Position numbers and translations under genes: made by a program. Under the pieces are notes generated by a model. It made no database searches. It had not been told where the DNA came from and saw only the letters and a program-made list of their open reading frames with translations. This document shows, piece by piece, positions 1 to 7,938 of a stretch of DNA of 12,975 nt (within the stretch, counting starts at the first letter, position 1; every line of letters begins with the position of its first letter). Origin of the DNA: Peronospora farinosa (Eukaryota > Oomycota > Peronosporomycetes > Peronosporales > Peronosporaceae). The stretch covers positions 1-12,975 of the forward strand of contig CANTFK010000446.1 of assembly GCA_947646735.1 (NCBI GenBank). Reading direction: 5' to 3'.

Positions 1-133
1 TGATGCACTCCTTCGAGCCCCAACGTCACTATCACAGACTCACAGACATACCACGGATAGCGTCAGCGAACACCATGCTCAACGAGCACTCTACGCATTC
101 ACGGAGCAGCCGCACTCTCTCATACAACTCACC

Positions 134-150
134 GATGACCACGCGTCATC
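134..150. other. Perfect small hairpin with MluI-type core (unit 1)
   Basis: GATGAC-CACGC-GTCATC gives a 6-bp perfect stem with a 5-nt loop. It overlaps ACGCGT at 141-146. A second ACGCGT lies at 181-186, 40 bp further on, with both embedded in ACGCGTCA. The arrangement recurs in the other units. Its function is unknown. Confidence 0.5.
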
Positions 151-218
151 TCCGTGACCTGCAAGGCTAAAGACAAGCAAACGCGTCAGGTGCTGCACAG
201 CATTGTCATCCGGACCCG

Positions 219-229
219 GGATCGAGTCT
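219..229 (+). other. B-box-like element without a cloverleaf (unit 1)
   Basis: The plus strand reads GGATCGAGTCT, which fits the B-box core GWTCRANNC (GATCGAGTC), on the strand opposite to the tRNA gene. Only part of a T stem can pair around it, and no good A box lies at tRNA-like distance upstream. It may be the remnant of a tRNA-derived element (for example a SINE head) or chance. It recurs in every unit. Confidence 0.35.
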
Positions 230-412
230 TACTACACACTCGCCTTGCGCCTGTTCAAAGTGCTACATGAGGTTGTACCAGCTAACAGGATCCATGACGT
301 ACCCGCTCTCGTTATGATCAACCGTACTGCATGTGAAACGAAAGTAGTTGTAAGCACCAGGAGAAATGAGCATCAAGAGCGTCGACGCAGAGTAAAGAAC
401 ACAGTGTGTAGT

Positions 413-533
413 GCAAAGACGAAAAAAGCAAAAGAACAGAGCCAAAGCGCAAACTGCAAAACGCGAAGCAAAAGAGCAAACGGCAAAGCGCAGAGAAAAT
501 TCAAGAGCAAAGAGTAGCGTGCTGGAAAGCAAC
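413..533 (-). repeat. T/C-rich trailer tract with degenerate GCAAA-type repeats (unit 1)
   Basis: The plus strand is almost free of T and is made of degenerate variants of agcaaa, gcgcaaa and gagcaaa. The minus strand is therefore pyrimidine-rich. It contains T6 at 422-427 and other T4 runs further from the tRNA. This is the most indel-prone part of the unit: units 4, 13 and 14 have internal deletions or rearrangements here. It translates as a Lys/Arg-rich string, but that follows from composition. Confidence 0.75.
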
Positions 534-566
534 GAGCAAAAGCAAGAGCAAAAGCAAGAGCAAAAG
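534..566 (-). repeat. 12-bp trailer microsatellite with repeated TTTT (unit 1)
   Basis: The plus strand reads gagcaaaagcaa twice and then gagcaaaag, so the transcribed minus strand passes CTTTTG three times within 33 bp after the tRNA. Units 1-6 and 13-17 have three repeats. Units 7-12 and 18 have two. In units 7, 9 and 11 the distal repeat reads gagctaaag, which breaks its T4. Copy-number change here is the main reason units are 724 or about 737 bp. It could serve as a set of backup terminators, or it may simply be slippage-prone sequence. Confidence 0.85.
562..566 (-). terminator. First Pol III terminator TTTT (copy 1)
   Basis: The first base after the discriminator G is C at 566, followed by T4 at 562-565. 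Four T residues on the non-template strand are the minimal terminator for many animal Pol III enzymes; yeasts usually need longer runs. All 17 complete tRNAs keep this T4 at the same distance. Confidence 0.75.
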
Positions 567-577
567 CTTCCCGTCCG

Positions 578-588
578 CGAATTGAACC
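578..588 (-). promoter_or_regulatory. Pol III B box (copy 1), variable last base
   Basis: The minus strand reads GGTTCAATTCG, against the usual GGTTCRANTCC. The core GTTCAATTC fits, but the final base, tRNA position 62, is G instead of C. Twelve of the 17 copies have this G. Copies 7, 9, 10, 11 and 12 have the consensus C, so the same base decides both B-box fit and T-stem pairing. Confidence 0.88.
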
Positions 589-620
589 CGGGTCACCCGC
601 GTGACAGGCGGGTATACTAA

Positions 621-631
621 CCACTATACTA
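621..631 (-). promoter_or_regulatory. Pol III A box (copy 1; same place in every tRNA)
   Basis: The minus strand reads TAGTATAGTGG, which fits the eukaryotic A-box consensus TRGYNNARNGG at every position. It covers tRNA bases 8-18 and is unchanged in all 17 copies. With the B box it forms the type 2 internal promoter recognised by TFIIIC. Confidence 0.9.
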
Positions 632-638
632 ACGAGAA

Positions 639-735
639 TTCCTGCACCATCTAAAGCACACACAGTTTCACAAACAAAACAAACGCACTCCTACACACAA
701 CCATACTCCTATGCACACCGCACCATATCCTGCTT
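639..735 (-). promoter_or_regulatory. tRNA 5' leader region, G/T-rich on the transcribed-sense strand (unit 2 side of copy 1)
   Basis: This is the sequence immediately upstream of tRNA copy 1 on the minus strand. The plus strand is C/A-rich with very few G. The hexamer AGGAGT (minus strand) occurs at 687-692 and 705-710, 18 bp apart, and again at 745-750. No clear TATA element is visible. Any upstream regulatory role is inference from position and repetition only. Confidence 0.4.
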
Positions 736-1303
736 CCCCAACGCACTCCTTCGAGCCCCAACGTCACTATCACAGACTCACAGACATACCACGGATAGCG
801 TCAGCGAACACCATGCTCAACGAGCACTCTACGCATTCACGTAGCAGCCGCACTCTCTCATACAACTCACCGATGACCACGCGTCATCTCCGTGACCTGC
901 AAGGCTAAAGACAAGCAAACGCGTCAGGTGCTGCACAGCATTGTCATCCGGACCCGGGATCGAGTCTTACTACACACTCGCCTTGCGCCTGTTCAAAGTG
1001 CTACATGAGGTTGTACCAGCTAACAGGATCCATGACGTACCCGCTCTCGTTATGATCAACCGTACTGCATGTGAAACGAAAGTAGTTGTAAGCACCAGGA
1101 GAAATGAGCATCAAGAGCGTCGACGCAGAGTATAGAACACAGTGTGTAGTGCAAAGACGAAAAAAGCAAAAGAACAGAGCCAAAGCGCAAACTGCAAAAC
1201 GCGAAGCAAAAGAGCAAACGGCAAAGCGCAGAGAAAAATCAAGAGCAAAGAGTAGCGTGCTGAAAGCAACGAGCAAAAGCAAGAGCAAAAGCAAGAGCAA
1301 AAG
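639..1303. other. Representative inter-tRNA spacer (unit 2), no recognised gene
   Basis: This describes the roughly 640-665 bp spacer that recurs between every pair of tRNAs. First come about 100 bp that are C/A-rich on the plus strand (the tRNA leader). Then come about 150 bp of mixed sequence with a small hairpin and two ACGCGT motifs, the B-box-like element near 956-966, and about 150 bp of mixed sequence containing the palindrome GCGTCGACGC. The T-poor trailer tract is last. The short open frames are not supported as genes because indels in sister units break them and their start codons are not distinctive. Confidence 0.8.
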
Positions 1304-1375
1304 CTTCCCGTCCGCGAATTGAACCCGGGTCACCCGCGTGACAGGCGGGTATACTAACCACTATACTAACGAGAA
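1304..1375 (-). tRNA. tRNA-Asp(GUC), copy 2
   Basis: It has the same 72 bases as copy 1, with G at position 62 (plus-strand c at 1315), hence the T-stem mismatch. T4 follows the discriminator base, with three CTTTTG repeats in the trailer. Confidence 0.95.
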
Positions 1376-2114
1376 TTCCTGCACCATCTAAAGCACACAC
1401 AGTTTCACAAACAAAACAAACGCACTCCTACACACAACCATACTCCTATGCACACCGCACCATATCCTGCTTCCCCAACGCACTCCTTCGAGCCCCAACG
1501 TCACTATCACAGACTCACAGACATACCACGGATAGCGTCAGCGAACACCATGCTCAACGAGCACTCTACGCATTCACGTAGCAGCCGCACTCTCTCATAC
1601 AACTCACCGATGACCACGCGTCATCTCCGTGACCTGCAAGGCTAAAGACAAGCAAACGCGTCAGGTGCTGCACAGCATTGTCATCCGGACCCGGGATCGA
1701 GTCTTACTACACACTCGCCTTGCGCCTGTTCAAAGTGCTACATGAGGTTGTACCAGCTAACAGGATCCATGACCGTACCCGCTCTCGTTATGATCAACCG
1801 TACTGCATGTGAAACGAAAGTAGTTGTAAGCACCAGGAGAAATGAGCATCAAGAGCGTCGACGCAGAGATAGAACACAGTGTGTAGTGCAAAGACGAAAA
1901 AAGCAAAAGAACAGAGCCAAAGCGCAAACTGCAAAACGCAGAGCAAAAGAGCAAACGGCAAAGCGCAGAGAAAAATTCAAGAGCAAAGAGTAGCGTGCTG
2001 GAAAGCAACGAGCAAAAGCAAGAGCAAAAGCAAGAGCAAAAGCTTCCCGTCCGCGAATTGAACCCGGGTCACCCGCGTGACAGGCGGGTATACTAACCAC
2101 TATACTAACGAGAA
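1376..2114. repeat. Unit 3 (739 bp, the longest), type a left half
   Basis: The left half is type a. Three single-base insertions relative to unit 6 explain the length: gaccgtacc in the middle, gagaaaaattc in the tract and gctgg near the trailer. The middle has gagatag. There are three trailer repeats. Confidence 0.93.
2043..2114 (-). tRNA. tRNA-Asp(GUC), copy 3
   Basis: It is identical to copy 1, with G62 (plus-strand c at 2054). The trailer has three repeats and the first T4 is intact. Confidence 0.95.
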
Positions 2115-2844
2115 TTCCTGCACCATCTAAAGCACACACAGTTTCACAAACAAAACAAACGCACTCCTACACACAACCACACTCCTATGCACACCGCACC
2201 ATATCCTGATTTCCCGATGCACTCCTTTCGAGCCCCCACGTCACTATCACAGACTCACGGACATACCACGGATAGCGTCAGCGAACACCATGCTCAACGA
2301 GCACTCTACGCATTCACGGAGCAGCCGCACTCTCTCATACAACTCACCGATGACCACGCGTCATCTCCGTGACCTGCAAGGCTAAAGACAAGCAAACGCG
2401 TCAGGTGCTGCACAGCATTGTCATCCGGACCCGGGATCGAGTCTTACTACACACTCGCCTTGCGCCTGTTCAAAGTGCTACATGAGGTTGTACCAGCTAA
2501 CAGGATCCATGCCGTGCCCGCTCTCGTTATGATCAACCGTACTGCATGTGAAACGAAAGTAGTTGTAAGCACCAGGAGAAATGAGCACCAAGAGCGCCGA
2601 CGCAGAGTAAAGAACACAGTGTGAAGTGCAAAGACGAAAAAAGCAAAAGAACAGAGCAAAAGCGCAAAAACAGAGCAAAAGAGCAAACTGCAAAGCGCAG
2701 ATCAAAAGCAAGAGCAAAGAGTAGCGTGCTGAAAGCAACGAGCAAAAGCAAGAGCAAAAGCAAGAGCAAAAGCTTCCCGTCCGCGAATTGAACCCGGGTC
2801 ACCCGCGTGACAGGCGGGTATACTAACCACTATACTAACGAGAA
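2115..2844. repeat. Unit 4 (730 bp), type b left half, altered trailer tract
   Basis: The left half carries the type b set: ccaCactcc, gatttcccgatg, gcccccacg and cacGgac, with cacgGagc. An extra t near 2227-2229 shifts the short frame starting at 2187. The middle has gccgtgccc, gagcaCcaag and gcgCcgacgc, the last breaking the SalI-type palindrome, and gtgAagtg. The T-poor tract is rearranged with a net loss. It shares gagcaCc and gtgAagtg with unit 14. Confidence 0.93.
2773..2844 (-). tRNA. tRNA-Asp(GUC), copy 4
   Basis: It is identical to copy 1, with G62 (plus-strand c at 2784), although the neighbouring trailer tract is rearranged. The three CTTTTG repeats next to the gene are intact. 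Confidence 0.95.
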
Positions 2845-3581
2845 TTCCTGCACCATCTAAAGCACACACAGTTTCACAAACAAAACAAACGCACTCCTAC
2901 ACACAACCACACTCCTATGCACACCGCACCATATCCTGATTTCCCGATGCACTCCTTCGAGCCCCCACGTCACTATCACAGACTCACGGACATACCACGG
3001 ATAGCGTCAGCGAACACCATGCTCAACGAGCACTCTACGCATTCACGTAGCAGCCGCACTCTCTCATACAACTCACCGATGACCACGCGTCATCTCCGTG
3101 ACCTGCAAGGCTAAAGACAAGCAAACGCGTCAGGTGCTGCACAGCATTGTCATCCGGACCCGGGATCGAGTCTTACTACACACTCGCCTTGCGCCTGTTC
3201 AAAGTGCTACATGAGGTTGTACCAGCTAACAGGATCCATGCCGTACCCGCTCTCGTTATGATCAACCGTACTGCATGTGAAACGAAAGTAGTTGTAAGCA
3301 CCAGGAGAAATGAGCATCAAGAGCGTCGACGCAGAGTAAAGAACACAGTGTGTAGTGCAAAGACGAAAAAAGCAAAAGAACAGAGCCAAAGCGCAAACTG
3401 CAAAACGCAGAGCAAAAGAGCAAACGGCAAAGCGCAGATCAAAAGCAAGAGCAAAGAGTAGCGTGCTGAAAGCAACGAGCAAAAGCAAGAGCAAAAGCAA
3501 GAGCAAAAGCTTCCCGTCCGCGAATTGAACCCGGGTCACCCGCGTGACAGGCGGGTATACTAACCACTATACTAACGAGAA
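2845..3581. repeat. Unit 5 (737 bp), type b left half
   Basis: The left half is type b but with cacgTagc. The middle has gccgtaccc, gagtaaag and gtgTagtg. The tract reads gatcaaaagc. There are three trailer repeats. Confidence 0.93.
3510..3581 (-). tRNA. tRNA-Asp(GUC), copy 5
   Basis: It is identical to copy 1, with G62 (plus-strand c at 3521), and has three trailer repeats. Confidence 0.95.
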
Positions 3582-4317
3582 TTCCTGCACCATCTAAAGC
3601 ACACACAGTTTCACAAACAAAACAAACGCACTCCTACACACAACCACACTCCTATGCACACCGCACCATATCCTGCTTCCCCAACGCACTCCTTCGAGCC
3701 CCCACGTCACTATCACAGACTCACGGACATACCACGGATAGCGTCAGCGAACACCATGCTCAACGAGCACTCTACGCATTCACGTAGCAGCCGCACTCTC
3801 TCATACAACTCACCGATGACCACGCGTCATCTCCGTGACCTGCAAGGCTAAAGACAAGCAAACGCGTCAGGTGCTGCACAGCATTGTCATCCGGACCCGG
3901 GATCGAGTCTTACTACACACTCGCCTTGCGCCTGTTCAAAGTGCTACATGAGGTTGTACCAGCTAACAGGATCCATGACGTACCCGCTCTCGTTATGATC
4001 AACCGTACTGCATGTGAAACGAAAGTAGTTGTAAGCACCAGGAGAAATGAGCATCAAGAGCGTCGACGCAGAGATAGAACACAGTGTGTAGTGCAAAGAC
4101 GAAAAAAGCAAAAGAACAGAGCCAAAGCGCAAACTGCAAAACGCGAAGCAAAAGAGCAAACGGCAAAGCGCAGAGAAAAATCAAGAGCAAAGAGTAGCGT
4201 GCTGAAAGCAACGAGCAAAAGCAAGAGCAAAAGCAAGAGCAAAAGCTTCCCGTCCGCGAATTGAACCCGGGTCACCCGCGTGACAGGCGGGTATACTAAC
4301 CACTATACTAACGAGAA
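3582..4317. repeat. Unit 6 (736 bp), mixed left half
   Basis: It joins ccaCactcc, gcccccacg and cacGgac (type b) with gcttccccaac (type a). The middle has gacgta and gagatag. The trailer has gctg and three repeats. It is a convenient baseline, since most other unit lengths follow from it by single-base indels or the 12-bp step. Confidence 0.93.
4246..4317 (-). tRNA. tRNA-Asp(GUC), copy 6
   Basis: It is identical to copy 1, with G62 (plus-strand c at 4257). This is the last copy before the block of short units. Confidence 0.95.
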
Positions 4318-5041
4318 TTCCTGCACCATCTAAAGCACACACAGTTTCACAAACAAAACAAACGCACTCCTACACACAACCATACTCCTATGCACACCGC
4401 ACCATATCCTGCTTCCCCAACGCACTCCTTCGAGCCCCAACGTCACTATCACAGACTCACAGACATACCACGGATAGCGTCAGCGAACACCATGCTCAAC
4501 GAGCACTCTACGCATTCACGTAGCAGCCGCACTCTCTCATACAACTCACCGATGACCACGCGTCATCTCCGTGACCTGCAAGGCTAAAGACAAGCAAACG
4601 CGTCAGGTGCTGCACAGCATTGTCATCCGGACCCGGGATCGAGTCTTACTACACACTCGCCTTGCGCCTGTTCAAAGTGCTACATGAGGTTGTACCAGCT
4701 AACAGGATCCATGACGTACCCGCTCTCGTTATGATCAACCGTACTGCATGTGAAACGAAAGTAGTTGTAAGCACCAGGAGAAATGAGCATCAAGAGCGTC
4801 GACGCAGAGATAGAACACAGTGTGTAGTGCAAAGACGAAAAAAGCAAAAGAACAGAGCCAAAGCGCAAACTGCAAAACGCGAAGCAAAAGAGCAAACGGC
4901 AAAGCGCAGAGAAAAATCAAGAGCAAAGAGTAGCGTGCTGAAAGCAACGAGCTAAAGCAAGAGCAAAAGCTTCCCGTCCGGGAATTGAACCCGGGTCACC
5001 CGCGTGACAGGCGGGTATACTAACCACTATACTAACGAGAA
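4318..5041. repeat. Unit 7 (724 bp), type a left half joined to a short trailer
   Basis: The left half and middle match type a units such as unit 15. The right end instead has two trailer repeats, the distal one broken (gagctaaag), and a tRNA with C62. That end matches units 9 and 11, so the unit looks recombinant. Confidence 0.93.
4970..5041 (-). tRNA. tRNA-Asp(GUC), copy 7, C62 allele
   Basis: It differs from copy 1 only at position 62, which is C (plus-strand g at 4981). The T stem CCGGG/CCCGG is then fully paired and the B box GGTTCAATTCC is consensus at its last base. The first T4 is intact; the distal repeat is broken. Confidence 0.96.
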
Positions 5042-5765
5042 TTCCTGCACCATCTAAAGCACACACAGTTTCACAAACAAAACAAACGCACTCCTACACA
5101 CAACCACACTCCTATGCACACCGCACCATATCCTGATTTCCTGATGCACTCCTTTGAGCCCCCACGTCACTATCACAGACTCACGGACATACCACGGATA
5201 GCGTCAGCGAACACCATGCTCAACGAGCACTCTACGCATTCACGGAGCAGCCGCACTCTCTCATACAACTCACCGATGACCACGCGTCATCTCCGTGACC
5301 TGCAAGGCTAAAGACAAGCAAACGCGTCAGGTGCTGCACAGCATTGTCATCCGGACCCGGGATCGAGTCTTACTACACACTCGCCTTGCGCCTGTTCAAA
5401 GTGCTACATGAGGTTGTACCAGCTAACAGGATCCATGACGTACCCGCTCTCGTTATGATCAACCGTACTGCATGTGAAACGAAAGTAGTTGTAAGCACCA
5501 GGAGAAATGAGCATCAAGAGCGTCGACGCAGAGATAGAACACAGTGTGTAGTGCAAAGACGAAAAAAGCAAAAGAACAGAGCCAAAGCGCAAACTGCAAA
5601 ACGCGAAGCAAAAGAGCAAACGGCAAAGCGCAGAGAAAAATCAAGAGCAAAGAGTAGCGTGCTGAAAGCAACGAGCAAAAGCAAGAGCAAAAGCTTCCCG
5701 TCCGCGAATTGAACCCGGGTCACCCGCGTGACAGGCGGGTATACTAACCACTATACTAACGAGAA
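5042..5765. repeat. Unit 8 (724 bp), type b left half
   Basis: It has gatttcctgatg, cctttgag, cacGgac and cacgGagc on the left and gagatag in the middle. The trailer has two intact repeats. It is the only two-repeat unit with a complete tRNA that carries G62, so the two markers are not perfectly linked. Confidence 0.93.
5694..5765 (-). tRNA. tRNA-Asp(GUC), copy 8, G62 allele in the short block
   Basis: It is identical to copy 1, with G62 (plus-strand c at 5705), but next to a two-repeat trailer. It sits between C62 copies 7 and 9. Confidence 0.95.
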
Positions 5766-6489
5766 TTCCTGCACCATCTAAAGCACACACAGTTTCACAA
5801 ACAAAACAAACGCACTCCTACACACAACCACACTCCTATGCACACCGCACCATATCCTGCTTTCCCAACGCACTCCTTCGAGCCCCCACGTCACTATCAC
5901 AGACTCACGGACATACCACGGATAGCGTCAGCGAACACCATGCTCAACGAGCACTCTACGCATTCACGTAGCAGCCGCACTCTCTCATACAACTCACCGA
6001 TGACCACGCGTCATCTCCGTGACCTGCAAGGCTAAAGACAAGCAAACGCGTCAGGTGCTGCACAGCATTGTCATCCGGACCCGGGATCGAGTCTTACTAC
6101 ACACTCGCCTTGCGCCTGTTCAAAGTGCTACATGAGGTTGTACCAGCTAACAGGATCCATGACGTACCCGCTCTCGTTATGATCAACCGTACTGCATGTG
6201 AAACGAAAGTAGTTGTAAGCACCAGGAGAAATGAGCATCAAGAGCGTCGACGCAGAGATAGAACACAGTGTGTAGTGCAAAGACGAAAAAAGCAAAAGAA
6301 CAGAGCCAAAGCGCAAACTGCAAAACGCGAAGCAAAAGAGCAAACGGCAAAGCGCAGATCAAAATCAAGAGCAAAGAGTAGCGTGCTGAAAGCAACGAGC
6401 TAAAGCAAGAGCAAAAGCTTCCCGTCCGGGAATTGAACCCGGGTCACCCGCGTGACAGGCGGGTATACTAACCACTATACTAACGAGAA
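5766..6489. repeat. Unit 9 (724 bp), mixed left half
   Basis: It has gctttcccaacg with type b gcccccacg and cacGgac, and cacgTagc. The tract reads gatcaaaatc, found only here. The trailer has two repeats with the distal one broken (gagctaaag). Confidence 0.93.
6418..6489 (-). tRNA. tRNA-Asp(GUC), copy 9, C62 allele
   Basis: Position 62 is C (plus-strand g at 6429), giving a perfect T stem; the remainder equals copy 1. The trailer has two repeats. Confidence 0.96.
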
Positions 6490-7213
6490 TTCCTGCACCA
6501 TCGACAGCACACACAGTTTCACAAACAAAACAAACGCACTCCTACACACAACCACACTCCTATGCACACCGCACCATATCCTGATTTCCTGATGCACTCC
6601 TTTGAGCCCCCACGTCACTATCACAGACTCACGGACATACCACGGATAGCGTCAGCGAACACCATGCTCAACGAGCACTCTACGCATTCACGGAGCAGCC
6701 GCACTCTCTCATACAACTCACCGATGACCACGCGTCATCTCCGTGACCTGCAAGGCTAAAGACAAGCAAACGCGTCAGGTGCTGCACAGCATTGTCATCC
6801 GGACCCGGGATCGAGTCTTACTACACACTCGCCTTGCGCCTGTTCAAAGTGCTACATGAGGTTGTACCAGCTAACAGGATCCATGACGTACCCGCTCTCG
6901 TTATGATCAACCGTACTGCATGTGAAACGAAAGTAGTTGTAAGCACCAGGAGAAATGAGCATCAAGAGCGTCGACGCAGAGATAGAACACAGTGTGTAGT
7001 GCAAAGACGAAAAAAGCAAAAGAACAGAGCCAAAGCGCAAACTGCAAAACGCGAAGCAAAAGAGCAAACGGCAAAGCGCAGATCAAAAGCAAGAGCAAAG
7101 AGTAGCGTGCTGAAAGCAACGAGCAAAAGCAAGAGCAAAAGCTTCCCGTCCGGGAATTGAACCCGGGTCACCCGCGTGACAGGCGGGTATACTAACCACT
7201 ATACTAACGAGAA
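6490..7213. repeat. Unit 10 (724 bp), first half of a two-unit repeat
   Basis: It has catcgacag beside the preceding tRNA instead of catctaaag. It also has gatttcctgatg, cctttgag and cacgGagc. The tract reads gatcaaaagc, followed by two intact trailer repeats. Unit 12 shares catcgacag, cctttgag and gatcaaaagc. Confidence 0.93.
7142..7213 (-). tRNA. tRNA-Asp(GUC), copy 10, C62 allele
   Basis: Position 62 is C (plus-strand g at 7153), giving a perfect T stem; the remainder equals copy 1. Two intact trailer repeats follow. Confidence 0.96.
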
Positions 7214-7938
7214 TTCCTGCACCATCGAAAGCACACACAGTTTCACAAACAAAACAAACGCACTCCTACACACAACCACACTCCTATGCACACCGCACCA
7301 TATCCTGATTTCCTGATGCACTCTTTCGAGCCCCCACGTCACTATCACAGACTCACGGACATACCACGGATAGCGTCAGCGAACACCATGCTCAACGAGC
7401 ACTCTACGCATTCACGTAGCAGCCGCACTCTCTCATACAACTCACCGATGACCACGCGTCATCTCCGTGACCTGCAAGGCTAAAGACAAGCAAACGCGTC
7501 AGGTGCTGCACAGCATTGTCATCCGGACCCGGGATCGAGTCTTACTACACACTCGCCTTGCGCCTGTTCAAAGTGCTACATGAGGTTGTACCAGCTAACA
7601 GGATCCATGACGTACCCGCTCTCGTTATGATCAACCGTACTGCATGTGAAACGAAAGTAGTTGTAAGCACCAGGAGAAATGAGCATCAAGAGCGTCGACG
7701 CAGAGATAGAACACAGTGTGTAGTGCAAAGACGAAAAAAGCAAAAGAACAGAGCCAAAGCGCAAACTGCAAAACGCGAAGCAAAAGAGCAAACGGCAAAG
7801 CGCAGAGAAAAAGCAAGAGCAAAGAGTAGCGTGCTGAAAGCAACGAGCTAAAGCAAAGAGCAAAAGCTTCCCGTCCGGGAATTGAACCCGGGTCACCCGC
7901 GTGACAGGCGGGTATACTAACCACTATACTAACGAGAA
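7214..7938. repeat. Unit 11 (725 bp), second half of a two-unit repeat
   Basis: It has catcgaaag, gatttcctgatg, ctctttcgag and cacgTagc on the left; unit 13 repeats this set. The tract reads gagaaaaagc. The trailer has two repeats, the distal one broken and with one extra a (gctaaagcaaagagc). Confidence 0.93.
7867..7938 (-). tRNA. tRNA-Asp(GUC), copy 11, C62 allele
   Basis: Position 62 is C (plus-strand g at 7878), giving a perfect T stem; the remainder equals copy 1. Confidence 0.96.

Larger units (their letters stand above)
1..638. repeat. Unit 1, truncated at left
   Basis: This unit lacks about its first 100 bp. It combines 'tgatgcactcc' (type b) with 'gccccaacg' and 'cacagac' (type a), so its left half is mixed. 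Further diagnostic variants are cacGgagc, gagtaaag, a trailer reading gagaaaattc, gctgg and three 12-bp repeats. Confidence 0.93.
567..638 (-). tRNA. tRNA-Asp(GUC), copy 1
   Basis: On the minus strand the 72 nt fold as a complete cloverleaf. The acceptor stem is TTCTCGT/ACGGGAA with a T-G wobble, the D stem is GTAT/GTAT, the anticodon stem is CCCGC/GCGGG around loop CTGTCAC, and the T stem is CCGGG/CGCGG around TTCAATT. The anticodon GTC lies at 603-605. The eukaryotic aspartate identity bases G73, G34, U35, C36, C38 and the G10-U25 pair are all present. There is no intron and no encoded CCA, as expected for a nuclear gene. The A box (621-631) and B box (578-588) are intact apart from the last B-box base. 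One T-stem pair, 52-62, is a G-G mismatch. This is the reference copy: the other 16 have the same 72 bases except where position 62 is stated to be C. Expression and aminoacylation are inferred, not shown. Confidence 0.95.
639..1375. repeat. Unit 2 (737 bp), type a left half
   Basis: The left half carries the type a set: ccaTactcc, gcttccccaac, gccccaacg, cacAgac and cacgTagc. The middle carries gagtatag, a form not seen in any other unit. The trailer has gctg and three repeats. Confidence 0.93.

Noticed and set aside
150..250. A second, degenerate tRNA gene around the B-box-like element
   Set aside because: No acceptor or anticodon stem can be formed, the T stem pairs only partly, and the best upstream A-box match is poor. 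Kept only as a B-box-like element.
203..517. Plus-strand frame ending in a Lys/Arg-rich stretch, repeated in most units
   Set aside because: It starts at TTG, not ATG. Its C-terminal part is a translation of the T-poor tract, and its length and frame change from unit to unit through indels.
565..641. Artificial cassette, because the tRNA is flanked by common cloning sites
   Set aside because: The sites are part of diverged natural units with substitutions, indels and higher-order structure, and no vector sequence is present.
784..815. Possible 5S rRNA gene (short match 'cataccac')
   Set aside because: Only about nine bases resemble the 5S 5' region, and the rest of the 5S sequence and its internal promoter are absent.
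711..908. Repeated 65-codon ATG frame on the plus strand in each spacer
   Set aside because: It looks conserved only because the whole unit is. Unit 4 breaks it with an extra base (frame starting at 2187), changes do not favour synonymous sites, and no domain is recognisable.
940..1303. Spliced-leader or U snRNA gene inside the spacer, as seen in some mixed tandem arrays
   Set aside because: I looked on both strands for an Sm-site-like run, a known leader sequence and U6-like blocks and found no convincing match.
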